DNA of 31,127 nt from Plakobranchus ocellatus (lineage: Eukaryota > Mollusca > Gastropoda > Plakobranchidae), in the NCBI GenBank assembly GCA_019648995.1, contig BLXT01007506.1, positions 205,071 through 236,197 of the forward strand. Reading direction: 5' to 3'. Below are positions 1 to 12,092 of the stretch, piece by piece (position 1 is the stretch's first letter; every line of letters begins with the position of its first letter). Both the position numbers and the translations under genes were made by a program. Under the pieces are notes generated by a model. The model was given only the letters and a program-made list of their open reading frames with translations. It had not been told where the DNA came from and did no database searches.

Positions 1-69
<69 letters not shown>
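1..69. repeat. (TAG)n microsatellite at window edge
   Basis: 23 perfect TAG units from the first base; it probably continues beyond the window. Confidence 0.97.
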
Positions 70-393
70 AATCTAATGATTATTGAAATCGTGATGAGCC
101 TCGTTTTTTTTTTACATGACCTTTAAATGTTGGAATAAATAAAATACGATGAATTGTCCCTCTATTAAAAGAGTTTAAAAAAATATTTCACTTGACAGGT
201 CATTGGCCGTATCAGAGATATATTATATCATTTAAAAGATGGACTGGCTTCGTGTATTTCTAAAGATATTTTACTACGTGAGTTACGGGTTTGCTCTGTT
301 TTGGTGAGAAGGCAATTTATAGTATATAGGAACTTTTTTTTTTAATGTAAAGACGAGGGGAATACTAAAATGGCTACCAATTAGTAAACGTTT
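70..393. other. AT-rich, nothing recognised
   Basis: No ORF of note, no repeat other than T-runs, and no RNA signature seen. Confidence 0.5.
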
Positions 394-535
394 AAGAGAG
401 AGAGAGAGAGAGAGAGAGATCGCAAGGGGAACTGAAAAGAAGCGGAGAGAAAGAGGAGAAGAAAGGGGAGGTGGGGAGGGGGCATTCAGAGGCGAGAGAG
501 GAAAAGAAAGAGAGAAAAGGAGAAAGACATAAACA
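394..535. repeat. (AG)n plus polypurine tract
   Basis: About 26 nt of AG repeat followed by more than 100 nt of almost pure purine, including GGGGAGGTGGGGAGGGGG. Mirror-like polypurine of this kind can form triplex DNA. Confidence 0.85.
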
Positions 536-548
536 GATATAGCAGAGG

Positions 549-1194
549 GAACGGCAGTCTACTGGACACTGGTCAAGGCCTCCTACACTTTATAACCAGT
601 AAGTGATACATGAGCTTCATCAGCAAAGAGAGAATATTGCAGGTCTACATGTACTATGGTGGGCAGTCTGCCAAAAAAGCCTGAACTAGAATAAACATGT
701 ACATGTTTGACATTGAAATCCACCCGATTCCATGTGAAGCAGACGTGATCATTGCCCGATATGTGGTAGCGGTACATGTTGACTTGACCCAGACGTCGCC
801 AGTACACGTAGTAGGCCTAGTAAATGTCGGGATAAAGACAAGGTGGTTATTGTGTCCGCCAACCCTATAATATGCTTTTGAAAAGCTAGCCGAGTTTGGC
901 CAGCAATAATAACACTGACAGTCTTCTGAACTGTACTGCACAGATGGGGACTATTTCGATCTTGTGTACACCTGTAGCTCCGACAGAACATTTTGGCACA
1001 ACATAACATTCCCAACCTTCCCCATGTGGGCAACCGTCGCCTTAAAAAATAAAAAAAACAAAGAAAGAAAAAAACTACACACAAAACAAAAATAAAAAAA
1101 AACACAAAAAGCAATTTTTGAGACGTTAACCGTGGCAAGTGGGACGCTTACAAACTCTTTGTTCTTACTCTACCCTATTCTATTCTACTAAACT
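549..1194. other. Unassigned region with open minus-strand frames
   Basis: Minus-strand frames are open over 583-807, 654-941 and 749-1138. Composition is less AT-rich than the surroundings, but I recognise no domain, splice pattern or transposon motif. It may be a degraded element or chance. The right end (1040-1115) is an A-rich run. Confidence 0.3.
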
Positions 1195-2340
1195 ATACAA
1201 TACCATTCTTCTGGGTTTTTTATGCCCTGTCTGGACCAGAAATTGGTGATCATCGTCCTTCACTCAAACTTGTTCTTTGTTAACCATAAAAAGCTTTTGT
1301 CCCAATCATTCCCTACCGCCCATATCTCACGACTTTCATTGAAAGTTATTCTCCTGTCTGTGACAACCCATACTGCTTCTGCCATCAATCTTTCTAGTGA
1401 AAGTTAAATATTGGAAACCCTTGTATCGGCATATGTACAGATTTGAGGAAAGATCTTTCAAAATTAGCTTATTTCAGTACTGATTAATGGGTCTTTTTTC
1501 CACCCATGCTTTCTCAACATTATTCTGATAAACTACAGTTTTCTCTCTGTTTCTTCGTTTATAGGCCGACATTCTTTCCCATTAAATTGTATTGACTACA
1601 TTATATATGTTTTTAATACCATTATTTTGCTTTCCATACTTTTTTGACAATATTGATAGTGTTATTGGATAGCCGAAATATTTGAAGTCTGTTTTTTTTT
1701 TTCCTTTTTTGCTAACAAGATTGAATTTGAGATTCAAGGATTTCTTTGAGATGACCATAACTCCGTTCATTCACATTCAGAGATAAGCCCATTTTTTTTC
1801 CTTTTCTAAAAGAACATTATCTAAACGTTTTGACGTTCTTCACAATATTCTGCTATTAAAACAAACTGCCTTCTGCATATGTGCGATTGTTAAGATTTTT
1901 TTTTTTCCATTTACTTTTAAGCCTGAAATATCCCCTAGATTCATTAAGATCGTTTCACTATGTAGATGAAAAAAAAAAAAAAACAACGCTTCACAACGCA
2001 TCACAACGCTTTTGGTGGATTTGAAGTTTCTCTGTGTTCACATTCAATTCTTACAGATGTAGTTTGATTCCACAACTTACCGCCAATATCGAGGTTTTTT
2101 TTTTTTTTTAAACATTTGAAACAGCTCGTTTTTGCCAAAGACCTTAGAATAATAAATAATTAAGCAGAGATTGTAATCTTCCAGCATTACTTTATGATAT
2201 ATACCTTTCCACAAACATTGACGAAGTGTATATTGCGTTCCTGGGTCCTTTATCAGGCATCAGGCCAATTCGTATTACGAGTATTTCTGGTCTTAGACTG
2301 TTGTGTACTCCATGCATCAAAATACGCAACAGGATATTTC
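1195..2340 (-). mobile_element. Decayed LINE, 3' piece
   Basis: This continues the same element beyond the MITE: ILLRILM, PEILVIRIG, DKGPRNAIYTSSM, then NLCLIIYYSKVF, the remnant of RT motif A whose catalytic Asp appears lost. Further on, VMVISKKSLNLKFNLVSK and DFKYFGYPIT correspond to the typical thumb region, and KIDG-SSMGCHRQENNFQ with DDDHQFLVQTGH match the usual C-terminal end of these elements. Many stops, frameshifts and deletions are present. The 3' end lies near 1195-1230. Confidence 0.8.
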
Positions 2341-2745
2341 TTAACCCTGTCCGTACGTGTGGGGTAATTTCGTTACCCCAAGGCTTGTTTTTAATTTTTT
2401 TTTAAATACTTAAAATGGAAATTTTTCTTTCAGCTTTTAAGTATTCCTCAAAAATTCAATTTGACATATGATTACATAATAATGATTGACAGAAAATCAA
2501 TATTGAACTGCCTTGAGGTCATTTCTGAAACCCTCCAATATTTTAACTATGTAAAGTACGGGGTAATTTTGTTACCCCACACGTACGGATAGGTATACAG
2601 CGATTTTTTTTACTATATGGTAAGTGGGCACGCACTTACCCCACACGTACGGATAAGACTATATTGCTTTTAAAATGTTGGGTCACTCAGTTACTCCCGC
2701 CCTACGGATACGATATAATAAAAAACCTCGCAGGGATAGGGTTAA
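2341..2745. mobile_element. piggyBac-type MITE (397 bp) with TTAA target duplication
   Basis: TTAA at 2341-2344 and 2742-2745 flank a 397-bp body. The ends are CCCTGTCC on the left and, on the complementary strand, CCCTATCC on the right: short terminal inverted repeats of the CCY type of piggyBac elements. Inside, CCGTACGTGTGGGGTAA occurs at the left end and inverted near 2571-2587 and 2636-2652, and GGGGTAA-N5-TTACCCC hairpins occur twice. It has no ORF, so it is non-autonomous. It sits in the LINE ORF. Confidence 0.8.
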
Positions 2746-3190
2746 GTGACTCATTAAACTGATCGTTCATAATCTGTTGCTACTGGTGTTTTAGGCAAAA
2801 CTATAAAAACAGACGTTCAAAAATCTTTTGGGATTTACCACTATCACAATTCACATATTGCACTTTCGTTGTCAAATCTACTCCGAAAATTGCCTAGGCT
2901 GTAATTATTTCTATTGGTATATTACCTTGTCCTGTGGCTTTACCACTTTTTCATTTTCTCTCTTGCTGACTTAACATCTTCTGTAAGGATAGCTGGACAC
3001 TATCAGATTTTCATTACTTCAAGTTGGTTATCCCTGTCATCTTCAAAAAGATCTTCAATACATTCTGACCGTCTATTTTGCCCTCCCTCTTTTATCATCA
3101 ATATTGCCGTGTCATTTGATTCAAAGCAACCAGGGCTACTGCATTTGGTTTTTCTGACCACTCACATCCTTAATTTTAGTTGTTGCTATT
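2746..3190 (-). mobile_element. Decayed LINE reverse-transcriptase ORF, 5' piece
   Basis: Minus-strand translation in shifting frames gives pieces typical of an invertebrate non-LTR element: CIEDLFEDDRDN, then a KMK/G-KATG-G-NIPIEII stretch, then SVFIVLPKTPVATDYE and ISLMSH. These match the linker and the RT start region of such LINEs from general family knowledge. Stops and frameshifts make it non-functional. The body is interrupted at 2745 by the MITE and continues at 2340. The 5' end is not defined. Confidence 0.8.
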
Positions 3191-3726
3191 ATTAGTAATA
3201 TTATTGTACTGTTGCTACAATGTGACCACACTTTTTTTAACCAATTATCTGCACTTCCTTTTTTTTTTTTTCTTCTTTTGCTTCCAATGCGGTTTAAAGG
3301 GAAAAAATTACAGAGAGCTCAAACTTTTTACATTTTTTCAAGAAATCACTTGCAATCTCATTAAAAAAATTTTTTTTTTTTAATTCATCATAAATATTTT
3401 TGTATTTTTATTATAATAATCGTAATTCAATTTGACAAATATTCCAAATGTTTTAACAAAACACTAACATTAGTAACAATCACGCGTTTTTTTTTTTCGT
3501 TTGCACATTTATTGAGAAAAAAAATACATGTATATACGAACATGAAGTGAAAACTTGATACAAACAAGAGGAAAGGCATATTTATTGTATATCTGACGTA
3601 GCCTAATGGATGTGCAGTATCGCTATTGTTAAGTCTAAGATAAGACAGTGCACTCCATTTGGCTACAGCAGATTTACATGATGCACTGTACATAGCAAAG
3701 CTGCAAACAAATTATACAGACAAGTC

Positions 3727-3744
3727 AATAAATAAATAAATAAT
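3727..3744 (-). promoter_or_regulatory. AU-rich-element-like cluster near possible 3' end
   Basis: Minus-strand ATTATTTATTTATTTATT, again three overlapping ATTTA. It would lie about 140 nt before the candidate AATAAA at 3586-3581 if the transcript reaches this far. Confidence 0.2.
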
Positions 3745-4794
3745 ATAATTAACTAAATTAAATTACAAAGGCAACAGGAGATTGAAGAAAATACACGCCC
3801 CATATTACACAGCTTGGTCAATATAACCATTATTTAACTTCAATGGCTGCTTCTGTGTGTAGTGTGTAACGAGACAAACTTTGATGATAAAATGGGCAAT
3901 ACTATCATTGACATTTGAAACACACACAAACAAACGCATATACGTTGACCTAATTCACTGGTTTCATTGACCCCTGACCTCTATTCAGCTCTAGCTGCTA
4001 TCTTTTCATTATAAAACGAATTAGCCCTTTAAATACAAGCGTATCCATCAGATAATCAAAATGTTTTGTGTAACAATCATCCCTACGGCTAGGATATAAA
4101 TTCACAAGGCCACCTCTCCATTCCCTCAATGAAAGAGAACTTCGCCAAAATGTAGCAAGAAAAGCTATGTAGCTCAGTTTTATACTCAGCATGAAGGAAA
4201 AAAATGTGAGACAAAACTTAAGCAACACCTTTTTGATTGATGCCATACAACAATGCCTCTAGCACCAAATCTAGAAAACACACTCGCACACATAAGCATA
4301 CATCCCAAACACAAAATTTGAGACAATTTGCAGGAAGAAAACTGGGTTGAATTAGCCTATTTGGTTGAGAAAAATTTTTTTTTCAACAGAACAAGATTTT
4401 CTGGCAAAAAACTGAGCAGGCATGGGAATTGCTTATGTGAAAAAAACACTGAAATCAGGTGGGGGGGGGGTTTGGGTTGCCTATGCCCTGATGGGGTGCA
4501 GGGACAACAGGGGGGACGAAGCATTTAGGAAGCTAGCAGAAGAATTTACTGTTATATAAAATGTTTAAAACCCCATCTTTCTTATTTAATTTTTCTCCGT
4601 GGATATTTTTCCCACGAAGCGGTTCAAATTTCTGAGTGGAATTTTTTTTTAATTCCACGGGAACCCGCGTTTCCGCAGACAGTTCCCATACCTGCTGAGC
4701 AAAGCTGGTGTCTGTACTATTATTTACTATTTCTAGCAAACTATTACTTCTTCATTTCTGAGACTATCCAAGCTAAAAACTGATGATTCCCATT

Positions 4795-5048
4795 GCTGTT
4801 TTTTTGGTGCAAAATGTTTCACCGTTTCCACATTTATTTTTACTGCAAAATGCTGCATGGTTTCCATTGTTGTTTTTTTCTGCAAAATGTTGCCTGCTTT
4901 GCATTGTTGTTTTTTCTGCAAAATGTTGCCTGCTTTGCATTGTTGTTTTTTCTGCAAAATGTTGCATGGTTTCTATTGCTGTTTTGCTGCAAAATGTGGC
5001 ATGGTATTGCTTCTTTTGGTTACAAAATGTTTCACGGTTTCCATAGCT
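4795..5048. repeat. About 36-bp tandem repeat, six to seven diverged copies
   Basis: Each unit has CTGCAAAATGTTGC, then a variable part, then TTGCATTGTTGTTTTTT or a diverged form. The two central units are nearly identical. Because the period is a multiple of three, several frames on both strands stay open; none looks like a real protein. Confidence 0.9.
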
Positions 5049-5885
5049 GAGTTGTTAGTGCATACTGCCTCCTATTTGTAACCAGTGGCAAGACCATGCA
5101 AAATATCTACAGAGCAAAACATTAAGCATAGGATCAAGGAAAGTCTCCTGGAATATCAATCAAATCAGTATAAAAGTATTTAATAGAATAAATAATGCCA
5201 TTAATGGCTGATGGTATGTACAAAACTTTAAATCGGTTGAACCTCGATGTTGAATATAAATTAAGATGCCACACGTATGTATTTAAAAAAAAAAGGCATA
5301 TATTCAGAGGACAGTTTAGTCAGGCTTGCAGAGGAGAAAAAAACGTAATGTTTTGTTCACAAAATTATCGTATTTGTACGACACTTTTTCTCTACAAAAC
5401 AAACTGCCAGGTAAATTGTAATGGCATTGATATGATTATGCATTATTTATTATCATATAGTCATGGTTATATATATTATACATTTCAAATATGTGGGCAA
5501 AAGAAATAAGACTACACTGGGCTTTCTCCATAGGAAGAAAAGGAAAAATGTACACGTTCTTTATGATGTTCACCGAGCAACAATCACAGATGTGATTTTA
5601 CGCTGTACACTTCGATGATTATTCATCACATAATATAGGCCTATATAATATGTATACCATAGGTACCTACATAAATATCATAATTTTGACATTCAGGTGA
5701 AAATAGTTAAAAAATGAATCTAATCTCTAAAAAATCAAAGGAAAAAAATTACATTTTGGATGCCAGTTTGCACAAATGATTTATTTTGAAAATAGTTTTA
5801 CAATCAATTGAATACTGGGGGAAAAAAAGGACTTTTTACACAAATACAATTTGCAAGCTTTCATTTTTCTTCTTTCCATTGCTCA

Positions 5886-5893
<8 letters not shown>

Positions 5894-5917
<24 letters not shown>
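5894..5917. repeat. Poly(A) tract, 24 nt
   Basis: Uninterrupted A on the plus strand; other A-rich runs occur at about 6265 and 6675-6722. No retrotransposon body was recognised next to it. Confidence 0.9.
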
Positions 5918-8900
5918 GTTCAGACACATATCCCGACACAAAATCAACAGATGAGTTATGTGTAGCAATGCCGCAAAAAAAAATGTTTTGGGAGTTGTGG
6001 TCAATGCAAGATTCCTCTTTAAATGGGAACCCTACACAGGAGGGCTGAATATTCCATTTCATGTATGCAAACCTTTCTGTAGACATACTACAGACTTTCT
6101 GTAGATAAGGCAGGAGTAGTTTTTGCCCCTTTACCTTGGGATTTTATCTGAACTCTGTGGCATAGACCTACAATCCAAAATCACTCTCTGAGACCACTTG
6201 AGATAATGAAACACATACACATTTCTGCACTTCAACCACAAAATAAGAGGTTTCGTTGCAAAGTAAAAAAAAAAAAAATAATAAAATCCAAAAAATCACA
6301 CGAAAATCAGGTTTTCTGCATTGTGGCAAGGTCTAGCAAGCATAGATATCAAACAATATGAAACCCTGCTACTCACTCACCCAATAGAAAAATGAAATAC
6401 AAAAAAAAAAACAAAAAAACCCCAAAAACCCTCCAGGATTTCACACTTACATGCGTATGTGTTTATCACTACTGTAGAGCTTTGGGGTAGGGGGAGAGAC
6501 TAGTTTTAGTTCCTCTCATTTATCCCACTTCTTATAAAGTTAAATTTTCTGGCATTATTGCTTCCAAACTCACACAGCTCTGATGAATCTGTAGGATTTG
6601 TAAAATAAAGACAAATCCGCTTATCTTACATGCATTGTGCTCTACTTATGTAAGTTCTGAATTTTTTTCATGCACAAAAAAAAAAAAAGAAAAAAAAAAA
6701 AATAAAAATAATAAAAAAAAAACTTTTACAAATTGTACAACTTTTCCTGTAGAAGCCCAAAACATCCTGGCTGCCTTTTTTTTTTTTAAATCATTGCTTT
6801 GAGGGACCAGAATATTTTGACTCTTGCCAACAGACTAAGACCACTTCAATCCAGGCTCTCTTTCAAGACTATCTTAATTTGGCTTTTTCTTTTAACCGAT
6901 CCCAAACTCTTGAGAGGTTAACCCTACATGTGTGCTTTGCTGGAATTTAAATGATGTAAGGTTCTTTTTGGGAGCAGAAAAAAGTGACTTAACAGGATAA
7001 ATAGTGAAAAAAACAAAACAAACAAGACAAGTCCAGCGCTACTGAGAAATTACCGGTAAGATAACTTTTAGTCAGAAATTTTGTTACGTGGGCTTTGCCA
7101 GCATATATGTACAATGGAACAGTTTATGTATGAATTATGCTCACAAGCCATGACTATTTTGAAGATGAAAGGCTAAAAAATTGCGATGCAATCTAGCCAC
7201 TGCCATCACTGCTGTGTAGATGTATTTATAACATTGTTTCACATGAATTAACTACATAACAAAAGTACAATAATAAAGTTGCAAAATTTTAATTTACACA
7301 TAATGTCATTGAACAGGTCGACATTTGGAGCTCTGAATTTGAGGCCACCTGGATTCCATAGTTGCATGTTTGAAAATTCTTAAATACAAAGCCAGGCATT
7401 TAAAAAAAATACGACTTTTGAAAAAAATTGTAAGCGTTCAAAATGCAACTCCTCACTCATTCAGACTGGCTACTACATGTATCGTTACATGAGCCCATTG
7501 CACATGGGGCCACAATTTTTTATCCACTTATTTATTATTTTAAACTCCACAATCTGAGCTTTGTAATGGTGCACTGAGATATGTTCATCATTTCCTGCAG
7601 GAAAATACAAGTTTGAACTCAGAAAACAAAGCAATTTCAAAAGAAAGAGGACAAAAATCTGTTGTAAATGATTCTAGTCTCTAAATTATTAGTTTAGTGT
7701 CTCACTCACTCGTCAGGACTAGTCCCTAGACCATTTTTACTCGTGGCTTAAAATTATGACTTTGAATTGTGTAGTTGAGACATACAACTGATGACTAAAT
7801 TTAGATTCAACAATTAGTTATTAGTTATTGATGATGTCAAAAAATAATAATAATAAAAAAAAATGTTTTGAAAGTGAGTGGCAATCCGACAAAACTAAAA
7901 TCCTGGTCTACCTTATCAAATGAAACAAAAAAGAGAAATCTTGAACCGCCATACAAAAAAGTTAACGCCACATTTTGTATTGAGAATCTCAAGAACGGCT
8001 ACAGAGCAGAGCAATTTGATTATCCCTTGGGGGAAGGGGGGAGGGGGGCATGAATGGTTGATATCAGTTTATGTCAGAAAATAAAAAAAGAAAAAAAGTC
8101 CTTTTACAATTTCCATAGGAAAATTTGTACATGAAGAAACAGCTCAAAGTTCAAAATTGTGATTAAAGGTTTTCATTTAAATTCAATCAGACAGATCCAC
8201 AACTTGAGCTAGTTTGCTAAAAACGCCACTCCAAAAATAAAAATGTAATGACTACAAGACTTGATTATGCTTTTTAAAATACATCTCGTCATCCAGGCAT
8301 TTAATATTACTCTTTCTTCATGAGCTGCTCTACTGATTGCAGTTGGGAGAAAACTGGAATGAAAATTGTTGTTATACAGCATTTGCTGAGAAAATTTGGG
8401 ATGACACATATTAGATATATTTACAAGGTCTTCCTTAATTCATCTTCATCATTGAAATAAAATGTGGTGCAATCAAAACTTAAATCAAAAGTATCAATGC
8501 GTCAAAGTTGAAACATCTTAATTTTGAAATGCAGCCGAGGTAATATTTACATGCTTATAAGTTTCGCATTGCCAAGAGAATCTACATAGTTTAAGTACAA
8601 GAAATCAATTTCTCAAGAGAAAAAAATTTTTTTTTCTTAAATTATGCATTAAACAGAAAACAAAAGCTGCCAAAACTTAATAAAAATAAAAAAAAGAAAA
8701 AGTAAGTCTTGAAAACATTTATCATTATGATTAAGTATATGCTCATAATTAAAATCTACCATCATCACACAATCTTTATTTGAAGTAAAACAATTAACAA
8801 TATATATTTCTTTTAAACACTGAAATCAATGATCACCATACAGAAATAGATTTAAAGTTAAAAAAAAAAAGGAGTGAGAATTTTCATACAATATAAAAAC

Positions 8901-9225
8901 CCTGCAAATGAAATTTTGAAATTGCATCTATTGCTTTTAAAGAATCCTCCAACTTAGCTGCATTTGTAGGTTAGTTGGCTGCAACACAAGTTAGATAAAT
9001 CAGGCATAGTTTGACATGCTCTCTTTCAACAGTTATCACCCCGCACCCTTTGTAGTTATGTATCTAATTGTGTAGTAGTAGCACTAGCAGCACAAAATGA
9101 GACATTTTGCATGGAAATCAGCCATTGAAAAATAAGATTTTTTTTTTTAATGCTTCTAACAACAGACCAACTATAGAAGATTTTTGGCAGGGTATAAAAT
9201 ACTGCACAGACTTCTGCAACAGGTT

Positions 9226-9353
9226 GCAGGAAAACTTGGACCAGATACATTGAGAAATCTGATGTCTGCAGGAAAACTTGGACCACATATATTGAGAAAT
9301 CTGATGTCTGCAGGAAAACTTGGACGATATACATTGAGAAATCTGATGTCTGC
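9226..9353. repeat. 42-bp tandem repeat, three copies
   Basis: Units at 9226, 9268 and 9310 share GCAGGAAAACTTGGAC, then ATTGAGAAATCTGATGTCT. The 42-bp period is divisible by three, which explains open frames on both strands here. Confidence 0.95.
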
Positions 9354-10416
9354 ATTTATATTTATAACACCTCTTCCTCATTCCACATCTCCATTTTGAG
9401 ATGAAGCAAGGCATGTAATTTCGATCATTGTTGTCACAATTGTTGTAAAACTACAGCTGCCAGGTTTATTACAAATACATTTAAATTGTACAATGCAAAC
9501 AGATCTAGATCCACAATGCTTGCTTCCCATAATTTTTTTTGTTTTGTTTTGAGTCCTTTTTCTAATAATCGTCTTATTTATTTATGCTGCAAAACTGGAT
9601 GAGGTCAAACTACATCGAAGGGCGAACATGACAGATGTGCTTCCAATATGTGATTTTTTTTAGGGTTGGGATGCGAAGGCCAAACAGAACAAAGCAGAAG
9701 TTGAATTTTCTTTGGTAATGGAAGAAACATGGTGCTTTAGGTCTAATTCTTGATCTTAGAAGGTGAGAGATAAAATGGATACTTTTTATATATTGTATAA
9801 GGGTGGGTTTTAATCCCCATGTCAGTGTTATGCTTCGTGGCTAGTTCTGTTCAGCCTGTTGTAGCCAAATGAAGGGGAGCTTGTCTCACTCTTAGATTCA
9901 ACGTTGTTAATACTGCTCTTCATGCCTTCTTCAAAATCAAACACTCAAGAGGAAACACAATTTTGAAGAAAATGTAATTTTAAACTCCTTTTGCTTTTTT
10001 AAAAATCTTTCATGTTTAATTTGAATGGTGAGATTCAAGACATAATATTTCCTATTTCCGAATAAGATTCACCGACTGCATTTGCATTCATCCTCTTTGA
10101 AACCTAAAATTTCATATTTTCTGTTCAAAGAAAACAATTCAGACCTAATTGAATTATAATGCAATTTAGCTATGTTTCTCTCGTCTCGTTCTCCTGACGT
10201 CAACATATTGAAACTTTGGGGCAGTGTGTTCCAAGGGGCAATTAAATATCAAACTGTGTTCTCCCAACAAGCAATTAAATATTAAATAATGTCCAAGCTC
10301 AACAACGGATTTCAATGGTTCTCCCGTTTTTGAATTCCAAACAAATAATTAACGGCTGGTCCCCACCTCAAGCCATAATATCACCTGCAAAAAATTCAGA
10401 CTGCCTGCACTATGGC

Positions 10417-10419
<3 letters not shown>

Positions 10420-10453
<34 letters not shown>
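10420..10453. repeat. (AG)n microsatellite
   Basis: About 34 nt of alternating AG. Confidence 0.95.
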
Positions 10454-10456
<3 letters not shown>

Positions 10457-11602
10457 ACTCAGGATCTCAGGCACTAAAATCGATGATGACTGCAGTGAAT
10501 AAGCAACCAATCCTGGAGTAAACAGTGGCAGAGTTGGATGCCCCGCAGAGTAATTCTCTGATTCAGAGGATTGTCCCTAAACAATATGGAGGAGGAAAGT
10601 TTAACTAAAAGAAGCAGAGAGAAGTAAAATTAGGTAAGGATTCATGTGTGATATGGAAACTTGCCAGGGAGCAGAGAGATATATATACATTTCTTCTGTA
10701 GACATCCCACGTCTCCACTAGAAGCGAGGAAGAAGAGAGCACAAAAGTTTGAGAATTCTAATGAGACTGAAGATTGACAATGGCATTCACTGAACTAAAA
10801 ACGACTTCCAGTCACCTGTTTGAGCCTGCTTGCCACTCCAAGACTAAGGAGAACCAAATGCTTGTGAACAAGCTCTATGACACAAATGCCCCCCCCCCAA
10901 ATATGGTCTGGTTCAGTGAACATATTGCTGTCAATGACTGATATAAATTTGACAAAAATCTTGTCTTGGTAAACATATAAACATTTAAAAACTGACTTGA
11001 CATTCAACATACTTGTTATTTTTGTCAACAATAAATTAATATATAATAAAGACATTGTGCTTATAGTCATAGTTAAAACAATCTTGTCATATCTTGGCAT
11101 CTTCTTAACAAAAGTAACATTACATTCAAACTAAACAAGACGTAAAAACTGCTGGATGGGAGTAAATTATGATTAATGTTACATAAATTTATGCAGCAAT
11201 ATAGAACTCATTATAAACAAAACCCTTGGAGCAAAATCAAAGACCTGACATTAATCGTTGTTGGTATGGGAATCAAAAAAATAAAAAAAAAAAAATAAAA
11301 AAATTAAAATCCACATCTTCATATATCTTGAAGAAAAGGAAATTTCAGAAGACAAAACTTGTGTTACTTTCCCCCGAAGGCATGTTGAAGTAGTAAATGA
11401 TGCCAAGGGGTAAGAACAACCATTAAAAAAAAAAATTAATGAAGGATAAATATACAAAATAATTTGTTTCAGTTTAACACAATGTTGTGAATCATTATGG
11501 CACAAATTTTCATGACTATCCATTCCTCCAATTCACTGCTGGTTGCTAGCATTGAGAGGAAATTTGACACTAAAATCAATGAAACCAGTCTTGTGGATTT
11601 TC

Positions 11603-11605
11603 NNN
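11603..11605. other. Three-base N next to a G-rich run
   Basis: NNN directly precedes a G-rich stretch at 11606-11628, which suggests a sequencing problem at that run. Confidence 0.95.
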
Positions 11606-11862
11606 GGGAGGTGGGGGGTGGGAGGGAGTAGACAACATTTATTTTAAGTTTGCATTGTTGAGCTCTTCACAGGTCATCAGTGTACACACTTGCTTATTAA
11701 ACAGACCTGAAACCATTGTAATCTTCAGTTTGTAACCAAGACATAGAATTTATACATTTGCGTTATCAAGACTCATCACCAGCCTGAGAATCAAAAGGTT
11801 CTAACTAAAATAGCTTTGAGAAAGGTGATAGGACCTTTTGGTTACCACTGAACACATACTTG

Positions 11863-11880
11863 AATAAATAAATAAATATT
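11863..11880 (-). promoter_or_regulatory. AU-rich-element-like cluster
   Basis: On the minus strand this reads AATATTTATTTATTTATT, three overlapping ATTTA pentamers containing TTATTTATT, about 620 nt past the stop codon. If transcribed in the 3' UTR it would match the class II AU-rich element pattern of unstable mRNAs. Confidence 0.3.
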
Positions 11881-12082
11881 GATGCATTGAGGACCAGCAC
11901 ATAGAGGTCTTATTCATCATCAAAGTTATACAGCTCACGTTAGCTCTTGGACATTTTTTTGCATTACATCTACTAAGACAGCCATAAAAATTACCCTTTG
12001 TGCGTTAAATACTCTGGAACAATATGTCTGGCATTGTGGCCCAGCTTCTCTTAGATCAGGTAATCACTGTGGCCAAAGCAGA

Positions 12083-12092
12083 TTTATTTATT
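12083..12092 (-). promoter_or_regulatory. Candidate poly(A) signal
   Basis: Minus strand AATAAATAAA about 410 nt after the stop codon. This is a plausible proximal polyadenylation signal; the downstream GU-rich element is weak. Confidence 0.3.

Noticed and set aside
4733..5081. Overlapping small ORFs on both strands
   Set aside because: Products of the 36-bp repeat, whose period is divisible by three.
9056..9414. Small repeat proteins on both strands
   Set aside because: Products of the 42-bp repeat.
5000..10700. Pumilio-type UGUANAUA sites on the sense strand (for example near 5235, 7107, 8418, 8543, 10685)
   Set aside because: Their number is not clearly above expectation in such AT-rich sequence, and transcription here is unproven.
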